A stretch of DNA of 64,000 bases, from positions 17,616,847 through 17,680,846 of the forward strand of contig JAFMSR010000018.1 in the NCBI GenBank assembly GCA_022818135.1, in the 5' to 3' direction. A program made the position numbers and the translations under genes. Below are positions 31,161 through 44,400 of this stretch, piece by piece. The notes beneath the pieces are model-generated. The model was given only the letters and a program-made list of their open reading frames with translations. It did no database searches and had not been told where the DNA came from. Source of the DNA: Saxidomus purpurata (taxonomy: Eukaryota > Mollusca > Bivalvia > Venerida > Veneridae). The first letter of the stretch is position 1. Each line of letters opens with the position of its first letter.

Positions 31161-31800
31161 CATGTACATACAGATTACTGACAAGAAATACTGCAGTTCT
31201 ATAATGTTGTGTGTGTTTGCATAAAACACAAAGTCATGTATTTGGCATGCTCACTTAAAGCTTTCATCAGCGTGCAGTAGCTGCTATCTTATAAATAAGA
31301 ATGTTTTTGTTTCAGATCCAAATCTCTTGAAAGAACTTTGGTAAAATGTCCATCTGCAGAATCCATGTTCCAATCCCGCTGGCTAAAGGTGTGGGTCATT
31401 GGTTTTATGTGTATGTCTGTCCCTATTAAGGATTTTCATGGAACTTGGGACAAATGATCAACCTGTCAAGACAACATGCACATTTTGTTTTCCAACCCTC
31501 CTGGCTCAAGGTTAAGGTCACATTTAGAGGTCACTGTTTTTTTTTTGTGTCTGCTTTGTACATCCTTAACCCTTTGAAGGACTGTCAAATGTTTAGCTAA
31601 TTAAGACAACAGGCAGAACTTGTATTCCATCCCTGCTGGTCCAAGGTCCATATCTCACTTAGGTGTCTTTTTATGTCCACTCCAAAGCCTTTGGCTCAGA
31701 TAAGCTAACAAAGGACTTGAAAATGTTTTAATATGAGACTAAGAAAATCACAAATGATTGTAATGTATCTTATTATCTATTCCACAAATATACAGTATCC
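31161..31800. other. Repeat-derived non-coding stretch
   Basis: Degenerate segments include 'ggctcaaggttaaggtcac' and 'ggaacttgggacaaatgatc', reminiscent of other bivalve repeats. No gene is visible. Confidence 0.4.
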
Positions 31801-31900
31801 AGGATTGCCCTTACTGACACAGGATTGCCCTTACTGACACAGGATTGCCCTTACTGACACAGGATTGCCCTTACTGACACAGGATTGCCCTTACTGACAC
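31801..31900. repeat. Perfect tandem repeat, 20 bp x 5
   Basis: The unit AGGATTGCCCTTACTGACAC is repeated five times without a single difference. Perfect identity implies recent expansion. Confidence 0.98.
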
Positions 31901-32434
31901 CACTTAAAAAAGAAAATGTAAATACCGGTAACCAACAACAAAAAAATGAACAAATAAAAGGTAAGTTTATTTAATCCAGTAGCTTGTAAATGTGTGCAAA
32001 ATTATTTGCTATTCATATTGTAGACAGTCATGTAAAGTTTCATATTCTATAAGTCTGATGTTTGGTATACTTGTATGTTTCTGCAGTATAACTTTACCAA
32101 GTCTGTAACTTTAATAATCATATTGTTGTTTTGGCATACAAATAGTAAAAGAGCTGTCACTCGCAAGTGACAAATGCCTCCGAAGTGGTGACGCTTTAAT
32201 AAAATTCTTAGATTGGTATAAAATCATTCCATATTGAAGCAAGTTGATCTGACAGAAATTGCACCAAAAACAAGAAAATGTAACAATGGGGGATTATTAA
32301 AAAATATAGCAACATGTAGTTATGGTTCTTGTAGACAGCACTCCCTATCATTGTATGGAGTTTCAAGTAATTCCCTTTAATACTTCTGCAGCTATGCTCC
32401 GTATAAGAAAATTCAATAAAGGGAAATAATTAAA
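31901..32434. other. Non-coding, repeat-like stretch
   Basis: It contains 'gagctgtcactcgcaagtgac' and a related 'gagctgtcagtaggacagtg' occurs at 33,575, suggesting another dispersed family. No gene. Confidence 0.4.
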
Positions 32435-33440
32435 AAACAAGAGGACCAAAATGGCCAGTGTCGCTCTACTGGTCTGTCTGACTGGATTGTTCTGAGTAAG
32501 TTTTGTGAATTCTTTTTGCAGTGTTACCAAGTAAGAGTTCACTATGACCTTGACCAACTGACCCCAAGAAACACTAGGGATCATCTACTCAGTAAGACCA
32601 ATTGTCCTATGAAGTTTGAAGACAGTGGACCTCAGCAGAAAATATTTTCAAAGTTTGGGTCTCTGTGACCTTGACCTTTGACCAACAAACCCAAAAATCG
32701 ATAGAGATCATCTACATGTGACATGGAACCTTCTGATTAAGTTTGATGAAAGTTGAAAGAAAACTGTGACCTATAGAGCATTATCAATGAAAACCTAGTG
32801 GAAGTCACGGTGACCTTTGACCCACTGACCCCCAAAACAATAGGGATCATCCGCAGGTAACCCTAAGAGCAAGTTTGATGAAAGTTGAATGTAAACTGAC
32901 CTGTAGAGCGTTATTAAGGAAAATCTAAAGGAGGTCACTGTGACCTTGACCTTTTGACCCACTGACCCCAATATCAATAGAGAACATCTACATGTTCCCG
33001 GAACCTTCTGAGCAAGTTTGATGAAAGTTGAAAGAAAACTGGGACCCTTAGAGCATTATCAAAGAAAATCTAACCGAGGTCACTGTGACCTTGACCTTTG
33101 ACACACTACATGTAACCCCGAAAACAGTAGGGATCATATACATATTGCAGGGAACCTTCTGAGCAAGTTTGATGAAAGTTGAATGAAAATTGTGACCTAT
33201 AGAGTGTTATCAAGGAATTGCTATTGGAGGTCACTGTGACCTTGACCTTTGACTCACTAACCCCAAAGAACAATAGGGAACATCTACAAGTTGTAGAGAT
33301 CCTTATCAGCAAGTTTCATCAAAGTTAAATGAATATTGCGACCTGTAGAGCGTTATCGAGGAAAAGTTTACAGATAGACGGACAAACCACCATGGCATAA
33401 GCTATGCTGGACTTTGTCCAGTAAAGCTAACAAGGTAATG
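32435..33440 (-). repeat. Dispersed AGGTCA...TGACCT element, copy 2 (inverted)
   Basis: It is in inverted orientation to 30,291-31,160. About six units each have AGCAAGTTTGATGAAAGTTG, TAGAGCATTATCAA and GGTCACTGTGACCTTGACC. Perfect AGGTCACTGTGACCT palindromes occur at 32,932-32,946, 33,077-33,091 and 33,228-33,242. It ends ACCACCATGGCATAAGC then a CTTTGTCCAGTAAAGC stretch. Confidence 0.85.
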
Positions 33441-34340
33441 AATCTGTAGTATTATGGTTCTTGGGAACTGCACTTCTCCTTAATGTCATCTCTGTATGCA
33501 ATTTGAAGGAATTTTTCTGTACTTTAAAGAGATATGCTCAGGACAAGGAAATGTTACAAAGGGGGATAATTGAACAAGAGCTGTCAGTAGGACAGTGTGC
33601 TCGACTTTTTTAGTGCTTGCCTATAAAACAAAACTTTGAAGTAAGGGCACACAAGACTTTAACTAGGAATTCCCAAGTACACCAATCACTACTTTTATCT
33701 TCCTTGCTTACATATAGGTCTCATGATGAATAAGTATTTCAACTTTCAAAGTAATATCTCAAATGGTTAAGTCAACAATGAATTTTAACTGAGTTTCTAA
33801 GCAAAAGGGCCATAATTCAAATAAAATCCTTGACACAATTACCTTGCCTGCCCATGTTTTGGGACATGATGGTTTCCAGTTTCCAACTTCCAAATTAATA
33901 TCTCAAAGTTTACCAAAAAGTGGACTGGTATCAAAAACTTAACCTAGATTCTAAGTCAATAGGCCTAATTTTTAAAACAAACCCCTGTCAGAGTTACCTT
34001 TTAGTAACCAAGGTGTGAACCAACGCACGCAGCATAGCCCCCTTCTTCAAAATGAGCTAAAATTAGGCAATGTAGTCGTTTCATGGTTCTTGGCACTGCA
34101 TTCCTAATTGTGCTCTACTGCGAAGCTCAATAATTCCCTTATTTACTTAAATACTTTTCGAGTTGCGCTCATGACAAAGAAGAGGCATTGGAAGGATGGA
34201 CAGAAGGACAAGTCAATTTTTTATATGGCGCAAAGTTTTGGGGGCATAAAAATAACAAAATATGTGTATGGATGTACTAATTCAGATACAATATCATTCC
34301 CTTTTCATAGCGGAGGCTGGTGTTTCTAATATAACTCAAA
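33441..34340. other. Repeat-derived non-coding stretch
   Basis: It includes 'aagggccataattcaaataaa' and 'tcaaagtaatatctcaaa' words typical of dispersed bivalve repeats. No exon is seen. Confidence 0.4.
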
Positions 34341-37300
34341 GTCTAAAGTTCATTAGCACTTTATTTTTCTTTGTTCATGGCACATCTGTAAAACAGTGTA
34401 ACATCAAAAACATTTCAAATACAAATTCATTTAATACATGTGACAAATGTTTACCTGTATTACAAAACAAACAATTCTGCTCAGTAACTAAAATCTCAAA
34501 AGAGTCTGGGCAATTTGCCCAAGTCTATGAATGAAACTTTCGAGATTTTTGGTCACTTTGTCTTATATCTTTCTTTAAAATTTGGTCAGAATTCTTTATG
34601 CAAAAAAGTTTCAATGAAACTCAACATGATACAAATGTTGCTAGAAGTGACATTATGCGCATTTTTTTCAAGTAAAAATCCAGCTGAAAATGGTGTGTGT
34701 ACAAAAGTGTAGAGGAAATAATAGCTTTTAACCCAATACACCAAACTCTTCCCACTACCAGTATGAAAAAATAACTTTCCAAATATTGATTTTCTTATTT
34801 GACTGGGAGAGTCATTTAAAAAGAACAACTGCTGCAGGGTTGCTTCCCTTCCATGCCGAAATCTCTACCAACATCAACAACGCCCACAATCACTATCTTT
34901 TATCGTCCGATTTTTTATATCTAAAGCACCAACTTCAAATACTAATTCGGCATAATCATTAATTTAACACTTTAAGCACAACAACCAAAAATTGCTTTAT
35001 GTACCAAAAATACACTATGTGCAGTAAGATGCGCATAATGTCACTTTAAAGTTGACAAAATTGAAAATGTATGTTTTTTAGGGACAAAACATTGGTTGAG
35101 CATGGTTCTGTCCATGAGCACATTTTTTATGGAGATCAAACTTAAATATTGCATACAAGTACACAATGTAACACATATAAAGACAATCTAAAAACAAAAG
35201 TACTGGACAAATTAAAGACCAGTTAAGCTTCTGAACCTCAGCAAATACTTACTGCATACCAATTACAATGCAAGACTTTTTCAGTTGCTTTAACAAACTT
35301 TCTATAACAAGAATTTAAGGCCATAATGGCTCTATATTGTCTGGTCCTGAGCTTTCATGCAAGCAGTTTTTTGCCTTACCTAAATCTGCCATATTTCCCC
35401 CCCAGGAGGCCACATCTGTAAGTGCTGACTTTCATAGAGGGCCATATAAAAAAAAAACTTTTGACAAAAATAATTTTGAAGTCTGCCTGAATGACTTACC
35501 AGCCAATAAAAACACATATTATAAATGTGTTAGCATGACATACAGAAAGAAATATCAATGCAAAGGAAGTGTTTTGTGATGTACTTGAAAAAATTGACAG
35601 TGGAAAATATGTATATCTACAATGACAGGATATGACTTAAGCATTATGCAATTTTATCAAGTATATTAATTAACAAAATATATGCATATGTACGATTCAG
35701 AATTTCAATATAAGTGCACTTGCCTGTATCAAGTCTCGCTATGGGTGAACACCACCTTCGTGTACGCTAATGATGGACAATGTCATATCAAAATTTTAAA
35801 AAATGTTCATACGGGTAAAATGCAAAAATTATGCTCTTTGAGTGTGACAGAAAAAAAACATGCCGCATGAATGGGATGTGAAAAAAACGTGCTACATGAA
35901 AACACATGAAAATCCTCTGCAAATGTTACACAGAAAAAAATGCCATCTGAATGAATGTGATGATAATGAATTTGATCAGAATATTTCCAACCCTAGAGTA
36001 GGAAAATTGCTGTCTGTGTGGAGGTATGATGAGGTAAACTAAATTACTAGTGAAAACTGCCTAAAAGAAATTGTCTTGTTTTTAATGTCTTCACATTCTT
36101 GCGCTGTTTTATAAGTTACGTTTATAAAAGCTATTCAATTTAACCACTTTCCATTGAACTGACATTTTGCATCAATTAATGCATAATAATGGCCAAGCAT
36201 GCCTCTCCCTTTTTTCATAAAACTTTAAACTAATAAATCACAAAGCCAAGTACTGGGACTATGTTCGGATTTCAAAGTTGCCGAGAATGTACCCTATCAG
36301 AATACAGTGGAACTTGTGCTAGCGGTCGTATAGATTACGAAGGCGGTAGTATGCTATTTTTAGATAAATTCACCAGTCCTGTAATATGCATCTACCTGGC
36401 AATGTTATGAATGCAATGACTGAACCGTTGACCGATCATGATCAGATTGCATAGATGTGCAGGTGAATCATGGTCTACACTGGTCACAAATGCAGAATCA
36501 TTTAACCCAAGCAAGATCAAAGTCAACATAAATGCTGAACATATGTTTTTTTTTACAACTGATTATGATCCTTTGGTCCAATAAATGAATGACTAAAAAG
36601 ACAATTTAAAACATCTTTAAAATGTCCAAACTAAAACATTTACCAACGGTGTCTCAAATATCTTCTATGTTAGTTATTGCACATAATTTCTTGTCTTAAA
36701 GACAAATAAATAGCTACAGAAAACAAGTTATACACTGTACAGCAGAATGACATTTTGATTTCTGGTGTTTCCCATATTAAATACATTTGCATTAGGAAAC
36801 CAGTGTATACATGTACATACATGCCAAAAATAGCATAATATGCAGATACCATCTGTGTACAGTGTATCGCCCATGTTCACTAAACTCTTGACATTAACTT
36901 GACATTACACGAACACAACATTCATTTATTGAGATCAATTAAAAAAGTTATAATTCAGGACAATCAATGCATTTGTGCTTAAAACTTTTAGGGCAAATTT
37001 TTACCCTATGTCAGAATCAAAGTGCTGAACATAACTTCTGCAGTCCCTGAAATATTTTCTTCCACCTCACTCATGACTAGGTAATGTGTATTTACATTGG
37101 TAAATGGACATGACAGCCCCTAAAATTAATATTGCACAGGAGGGCATTAATCAGTCCCTAAATCCAAACTTCTTTCTGAATGCATTTGCATAATAATAAT
37201 ATATCTACAAACTTTGGTAAATTAAGTAAATCCACAGATTTTATTTTCACCTTAGCCATTATTTACTTTTAAAAATATTTCTGAAACAAATTTCACACTG

Positions 37301-38324
37301 GAGAGTGAAAGCCCTAATGTTGTCCCTTGCAAAATAATGAAGGAGCTAATTAATAAATGTATCAGCCAATGCAAAATCAACCTAAAAATAGGGGTTGATG
37401 ACCTTGTGACTAATTTTCTGCATTCATTTACATCACAAAGGCTAAATTCAGTTTTTACTGTACGGTAAGTAAGGTGATGAGATCACATGAAATTTACTGT
37501 TTCCTTTTCATAACTGATTGTCTGCAAAAAAAAAGAAGTCATTTGTGATAATCCATATACCAGTAGTTCAACTACTAGGCCTGGTACGCTTAGCACTTAA
37601 ACATTTTAAATATAAAACTGCACGGTACATGTAATAATGTGTCAGTGAAAATGGTAAAACACCTACAATGTACAACAATAGTCACGTCCAAATTTATGTA
37701 TAAACATTATCTGATAATCCTGAAATAGTTTTTGATAACAAGTTTCATGTCAAAGGTTTAAGGAGCGATTTTGTGTTTTTTGTGCACATATTTCTAGTCT
37801 GTAATAGATAACACATTTTGCATAATCAAACCTTACACAATGTTTTAACTCACACCATAAGTATTTTTTCATAAGAAACTGTTAAACTGTAACATTGACA
37901 CTCCAACTGCACATAAATATACATGTAAAATATATCCCCTTAAAATTGAAAACTACATATAGATCTGCATATTCATTGAATGATGCATAATCATAGATGC
38001 ATGATATTCATAGAAGCATATTCATACATGTAGATGCATATTCACACTTCCTCTTCAATGTCAGAAAACATACCTTTTTTCATCCAGTGTTTTTTTTTTT
38101 TCGGCACCCCACCCAAACACATGTACCTCACTGGACCATAGCATTCATCATGCGCATCCAAATACTTAAAAAAAATGACTGCTATAATACTTTGTCATTT
38201 AAAGCTTTCAAATCAATCACCAGCTGTCTATTTCAGTTTTTTAATATCAATTAATATCTTAGTTATAACGGGTCAGCCTCGATTAGTTAACAGACTTTAA
38301 TACTTTCACATCCTTGCTGTATAA
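34341..38324 (-). other. AT-rich stretch, possible 3' UTR of the Bax-like gene
   Basis: This is about 4 kb of AT-rich sequence directly downstream (minus strand) of the Bax-like stop codon, without exon-like frames on either strand. A short TGATCTGCACTGGTC-type repeat lies at about 36,425-36,515. Several minus-strand AATAAA (plus TTTATT) hexamers occur, so the transcript end cannot be placed. Confidence 0.35.
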
Positions 38325-38441
38325 TCAGTCCGGCAGCAGTTTCTTTATGAACTTCTTGTAACTGTAGTAACAGATCATACCAACACCAAAGAAGAGAACA
38401 ACACGGCCAACAACAGCCAATGTTGAATTGAAAACAGCTCC
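38325..38441 (-). CDS. Bax-like exon 4: C-terminal membrane anchor
   Basis: The acceptor GAATTACAG leads to 38 codons and TGA at 38,325-38,327. It starts GAVFNSTLAVVGRVVLFFGV, continues with a further hydrophobic stretch, then a basic tail ending KKLLPD. This fits the tail anchor of Bax/Bak proteins. Confidence 0.88.
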   Translation of the reverse strand, partial: GAVFNSTLAVVGRVVLFFGVGMICYYSYKKFIKKLLPD

Positions 38442-41400
38442 CTGTAATTCAAGGAAAATATTAAATATTGTACTTTTACCGTATTACTTCTAAAATTCAA
38501 GCATGTTAAACTTAAGTGCTAATATACCTTAATCACTAAGTCTGGACTATCAAAACAACAATTGGTTTTTATTTAGATCCATTTTTATCACTTTAAGGTA
38601 ACTGTAACCATTCGAGAACAACATCCATCATTAAAATTCTTGTACCAGTACCCATGATAAAAAAATCAAACTTATTTTATGCTCATGATGTCTGCAAAAC
38701 ATGGTGCAGGTTGGGGTACTCTTAGGAAGCAGCCTTACATACATCGCAAATATTTCAGGCAACAATATAGCAAGTCAGTGTATGAAAAAAGTAAATACAT
38801 TACTTTGACCAAGAATGTTTTTTTTTATTGAAATTGACTATGCTGCTATGTTACCTACCCAACCTCCATTAGCCTGTACCCATGAGCACACGCGTTCCGT
38901 GATAAAGTCGATTGACCACTGAATGAACTGTTGACAAAGCTGTACACTTGACTGGGCCTTCCTTTTGAGCGTTTTTATGGCAACATCTGAACAGAAGAAA
39001 AAAAGGACAATAATTCTATCCTTTGTTATTCCCTCTATAAGGAGTTGTGACAACAAGTCTCCAAACTGATCCCGTGTCACCTCATCACTGTTTTCAATAA
39101 TCTGAAATTTAAAAAGTACAAAGTTCATATTTTTTTAAGAGTAGATTGTTCTCAGAGTATTGTCAGATTAGAACTAGACTGGTCTATTGACCAAACAACA
39201 GATTACTCTTAGAGTACTGTCACATTAGAACCAGACTGGCTTGTAACTGACCAAACAACAGAACAACAATCATGTGCCATGTTTCATTTATATAGACGAT
39301 AAAGTCTTTAAGGTAAATGTTTTGACAATAGGTATTGGTTTCAGTCCAAATGTGAATGATTTACCCCTCAGAACTGTTTTGACTGATTTTCATGACTCTG
39401 TGGAGGCCCTAGATTTATACATTCAAACAAACTGTAATTACATGTACTCATTTTTCACATCAATGAGCACATCATAATTATTATACAGTTAGTTTATGAT
39501 AACTTGACAGTGACATAGTGGAAGAGGCCCATTATTACTGGAATAATTCATTGACTATTTTAAGGATTAAAATGTTCCTTGTATGTACAGTCAAACCTGT
39601 GAACAAAGGCCATTGGCCAGAAGAAGCTTGGATGGTCTTTGTTGACAGGTGGTCTTTATTCACAGGTATTTCCACAATAGATAAGTAGTGTGCTTCTTTC
39701 TCCACGCTGGTTTTTATCAACAGTGTGGCCTTTATTTAGAGTAGTCTTTAACACAGGCTTCACTTTACATGTCTTATGCAATGGCTGTAAATAATATCTG
39801 TTACACTCATCACTGTCACTTTAACCTAACTTAACTGTAGAGTATACGATCATTGATGATAATCTATAACTACAAGTGGGCATTATACAGTCATATATCA
39901 CCTATTATATTTTACTGATCAATATCACTTCAAGATCAGTTTACGCCCAAATAAACCTGTGTTTTAATAAACTATTACTCAATTTGCGTAGTGGATTTAA
40001 AGCTGATTTCACCTTTCTAAAGACCGTTGTTTGAATGTGTCATCTAATCTTTAAATGATTAATAAAGTTAGATAACAGTTTCAATTATGGTAGTTTATGT
40101 AATACAAGAAGATCTATTTATATCTACATGTTCATGCATGTATAAGCTCAGGAAGTGGTATAAGATCTATTTATGAAGATGTTTAAAGGTTTATTTCTAT
40201 ACTATTCCTAAATTATCATAATCTGATATAATTTTATTTGTTATTTTCAAAATGTACCATACCAGCTAAATTATACAGCAAAATTATTTCAACATAAACT
40301 TCTGGTATCATGTGTGTCGTTTTTCCAAATCTGTTATAAAAGTTAACAGGTATATAGTATACTATATAAATGATATATATAGTCATACATTACAAAATAC
40401 ATACATCTAATTTTTGATATTACCTAATAACTTTTATTAACCAAGTTATAAGTTTGATAGCTGATTACAATAGGAAATGAACTCAAATCTTTTTATGGAA
40501 TATAATAGTTAAAGCTTTATTTTAAAGCAATTTTTGTATGGTAGGGTATACAGTGACACCTGTGTTAAAGACCACCTCCGAATCCAGACCATCCTGCCAA
40601 TAAAAACCAGCAGGGATAAAACAGTGCACAGTTCAGCTATTGCTGAAACACCTGTGAATCAAGACCACCTGTCAACAAAGACCGCCATTGCATCTTCCTG
40701 GCAGTTGTTTGGGTTCAGAGGTTTGACTGTATATTTCAGCTTTAAGAATTATAATTTCTAAAGAAATAAATTATAATCATTAGTTACAAATATTTTGCTG
40801 TTAAAACCTGTCCTTAGTCCATGTTAGTCTAAATTAAACCAATGAAAATATATAAAAGATGGTAAACACATTGAACAGAATAAATACTTGCACAACAGGG
40901 CTTATGATATACATGTAACCAATTAGTTTGCAGTAAATCTGACTAAAAGTTTCCTTAGCCCTTCCTTAATTTCTATAATCATGATAATTATCAGATCATG
41001 ATCTGCACTGGTCGTGAAAGTTACTAATCACTTTCCGCTAGTAGGCTTAACTCTGACTTTCTACTGTTGCATTGGCAAAGATGAGAAAGTAAATTGCTGT
41101 TTAACTAAAAGAATATGCCTTGAACATTTCAACAGAATTAATATTCCAGTGAATCAGGTGGCTCTGTTGACAAATGAATGTTTTCCAATCAATTATTCAA
41201 TTACTAGAGAAACCCTACGACATGCATTATTTCATTTAAGAGATTATAATCAAATGACCGGACACTCTAAGTCTATTAGTGGCTCCCAGATCATCATATT
41301 TAAATAACTTCTCATTTACTTGGAATTCAGAAAATGCCTTCCACCAATAGCAGACACCATCTGCCATTCAATATGAAGTGTTATTGGCTAATTTCAATGG

Positions 41401-44400
41401 AACAGATTTTTGAATGAAGGAATAACGAAATGATTTCTTTAGTGATCAATACCCAGCATGCATTGCTGCCACTGCTGTTACCAGGCACGGAATGTAAGTC
41501 AACGATGATAAAACAGATCAATACATTCTCTTGACCTGACATCAGCAATATGAAAATGTCGTTTAATTCTATTTCGTGTTTGCGAAATAAGTGACGCAAG
41601 CAGAGTCAGTGATCTATGGAGTTTCAATGACTGATTCAGCTTCCGAAGCAGACATTGTTTGTTCCTATAGTCATGACAGTTGTTCGACTGAACACAATTT
41701 ATGTTTGCAGAATTAAATCTGCGCTAGATGTAGGGAATGCCCCTTTAAAAAACAATTTTGGAACCGTCTTCTTTAGGATGTTCTGACAGCATGATGTAAC
41801 ATTGTTGTTCTGCAAATCTGGCTTAATTTTAAGCAGTATCTTGAATTTAACAGAATTTAGAGGAAGAACCTGTTAAAAAAGCTATTTTCATGATTATATT
41901 AATTATTAACCTTTTATGTAATAATAAACAAAAATATGTTTTAACTGATCATACCATTTTAATAATTAATCTTTGTAATTCAAACATACATTTGACAAAT
42001 TACCACATTAATTTTTTACGGTGTGAATAAAACAAAAAAGACCTTGTACACATGGTCCACCTCTGTCATGTCTATTTACCCTTTCAAGGGAAAAGGCTAT
42101 TTTGAGGCAGAATTTGCCGCAGCTCTACCCTTCAATTAGAATCCTTTGGCAATTAGGAGGGGGCACCTCCTGCCAAAAAATCTCCCTTTAGATAATAAAT
42201 TCAAGTTTTACAGCATTATGGGAGAAATGCTGGGGTCGGCCATAGATGTCCCTTAAGGGCAAACAGACTCAGACCTAAGTATAAACCCAGTGAAGTAAGT
42301 AAGGTGTGAATGAATCACAAAATTTTTATCTACCTCAGCTGCTTGTCTTCGAACCTCCCTTCTTTCTTTACTTCTCTGAAATTCATCTGCTAATCGACGC
42401 AACTGCTGACCTGCTTTAGCCCAGGTTGGATTGGCATAGCCTTGTGGTGTACTGAAAAAGTAATAAGAGAGATTATTGTACTTTAAACGTGGTATGTTTA
42501 TCGGTCAATAGCTATTCATAGCTATTGTTTATCAGTTAATAACCACTGACTTTAAATAAAAATTTTTATCTTGTATATTGATTCTAAAATAAGTTCAAGC
42601 AACCCCTTAAATACTACCTCTCGGTGACTTACACCAAAAGAAGGAATTATGGAGGTCCTGGTCAAATGCTGCTGCTGGGATTCTAACCCACAACCTCTCG
42701 GTAGTACTCTGCCATGTACCACATAAACAATGAAACAAAAGGAAGACAGCTAGAATGCTGGCAAGTAATGGTCAACATAGCCAGAGTTTAATTGGGCTGT
42801 CAAATTCATATGTATGTGTATGAAAGTGGTTTGTTCACTTATCTGTATGCATTCATGAATCTGAGATACCATGTACTCAATCAAAGACAGTTTACTGATT
42901 ATTTGAATCTACTTGAGATAAATGTACTGAGCAGTACATAAATTGACCTTTTTGCTATGATCAGAAGAGGTACACGTGTTCAGCAGGGTACACTTAGTCT
43001 TACAGTTAATGAATAGCATCAGAGGGGCGTTTACATTTGGTTGGACAGAAGCATAAATTATGTGGTGTTAGGTGCCTTGTTAAAAGACACAATTATTGTG
43101 GTCAGATCAGTGTTAAAACTCAACTTTTCTAGATCAAGAGGCAAACACAATAGCCATTAGACCAACGTTAGTAAAATGTGAAAAATATATTCCACAACAG
43201 TGGAAAATGTCTAATATATGTTATTTGGTTTTTGAACAGAAGTGGTATATGGGGAGATATTACCCACCTAGACTTATATTAGCCGAGCCATTAGGCGATG
43301 GTTATATTATGCCGAGGCGGGTAATATATCCCCATATATCACGTCAAAAAACAAATAACAATTTTATTACCCTTCCCTTTCTTTAAAATAGTGAAAGATT
43401 CCGTTTATGTTTTTTTTATTTAATGGCTGAACGTAACCAGACTTTCAAATCCCCTTATGATACCTCAATGTCACTGCGTGACGTCACAAATCAGCACGGA
43501 CTTATACATTGACGTAGTGTACGCGGCGAACAAGCTCACGTTCAGCATGGGGTACAGTAACAGGGTTATGTCAAGTGTATATTACCGGCACAAATCAGCA
43601 TGGACTTATACATTGATGTATTGCACGTGGCGAAAAAGTTCACTTTCAGCATGGTATCAAGTGGTTTCACCCCCTAGTCGTTTCACCCCTAGTCATTTCA
43701 CCTCCTAGTCATTTCACCCCTAGTCATTTCACCCCCTATTGTAATATACTGATTAAGTATGTGTGAAATGTTCTATTGTTATATTGATTGATATAATTGC
43801 CAAAGGTGTTTTTCAATCACAGAGTAATCAAACATAACTATAGAATATTTAGCACATGATGTAATCAGTACATCATTATGAAGAAACAAGATAGGATTAA
43901 AATAAATGTTTTGATTGTTCTAAAACAGTTAAATGACTTTGAAAACATATGTTGAAAATTTGCAGTTTCTGTGTTTTTGAAAACAGTCAAAGTAAAAATA
44001 TATGTAAATCCATCACATTACAGTGTCTTATAACGTCAAGTGCTTATTAAATATTAACTAATCAGATTATGAAAACTTAGCATTATACTATTTCAGAGAT
44101 TACTTCATTTTGATAGTTATAAAACTTATAAATCAAATAGAAATTTCTACCCATTAACATCAAAATATGCAAATCATATTATATTTGATTGATTTAAGTA
44201 TTGAACAGGATTCATTTTTAAATAAAACAATAAAAAAATTCATATTCATTTTGGGGGGTGAATCATCTAGGGTTTTGGGAGGTGAAATGACTAGGGATGA
44301 AACGACTAGGGGGTCAAACCACTGGTATTCCTTTTAGAATGCAGCTTTGGTAAATTTAATTCATATTGTTGTACTTTGAACAAGATTATAGATAGTATTA

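Larger units (their letters stand above)
39102..42333 (-). other. Bax-like intron 2
   Basis: A 3.2-kb AT-rich intron. It holds two oppositely oriented small MITEs (39,588-39,775 and 40,551-40,729) and a short dispersed repeat with CATGATCTGCACTGGTC near 40,988. No coding exon was recognised. Confidence 0.7.

Noticed and set aside
32363..33312. Several minus-strand frames with KVKVTVTS-type peptides
   Set aside because: They are translations of the AGGTCA/TGACCT dispersed repeat; the repeated peptide only mirrors the DNA unit.
41014..41307. 97-codon plus-strand frame in the Bax-like intron
   Set aside because: It begins inside a dispersed repeat, starts with a non-ATG codon, and has no recognisable motif.
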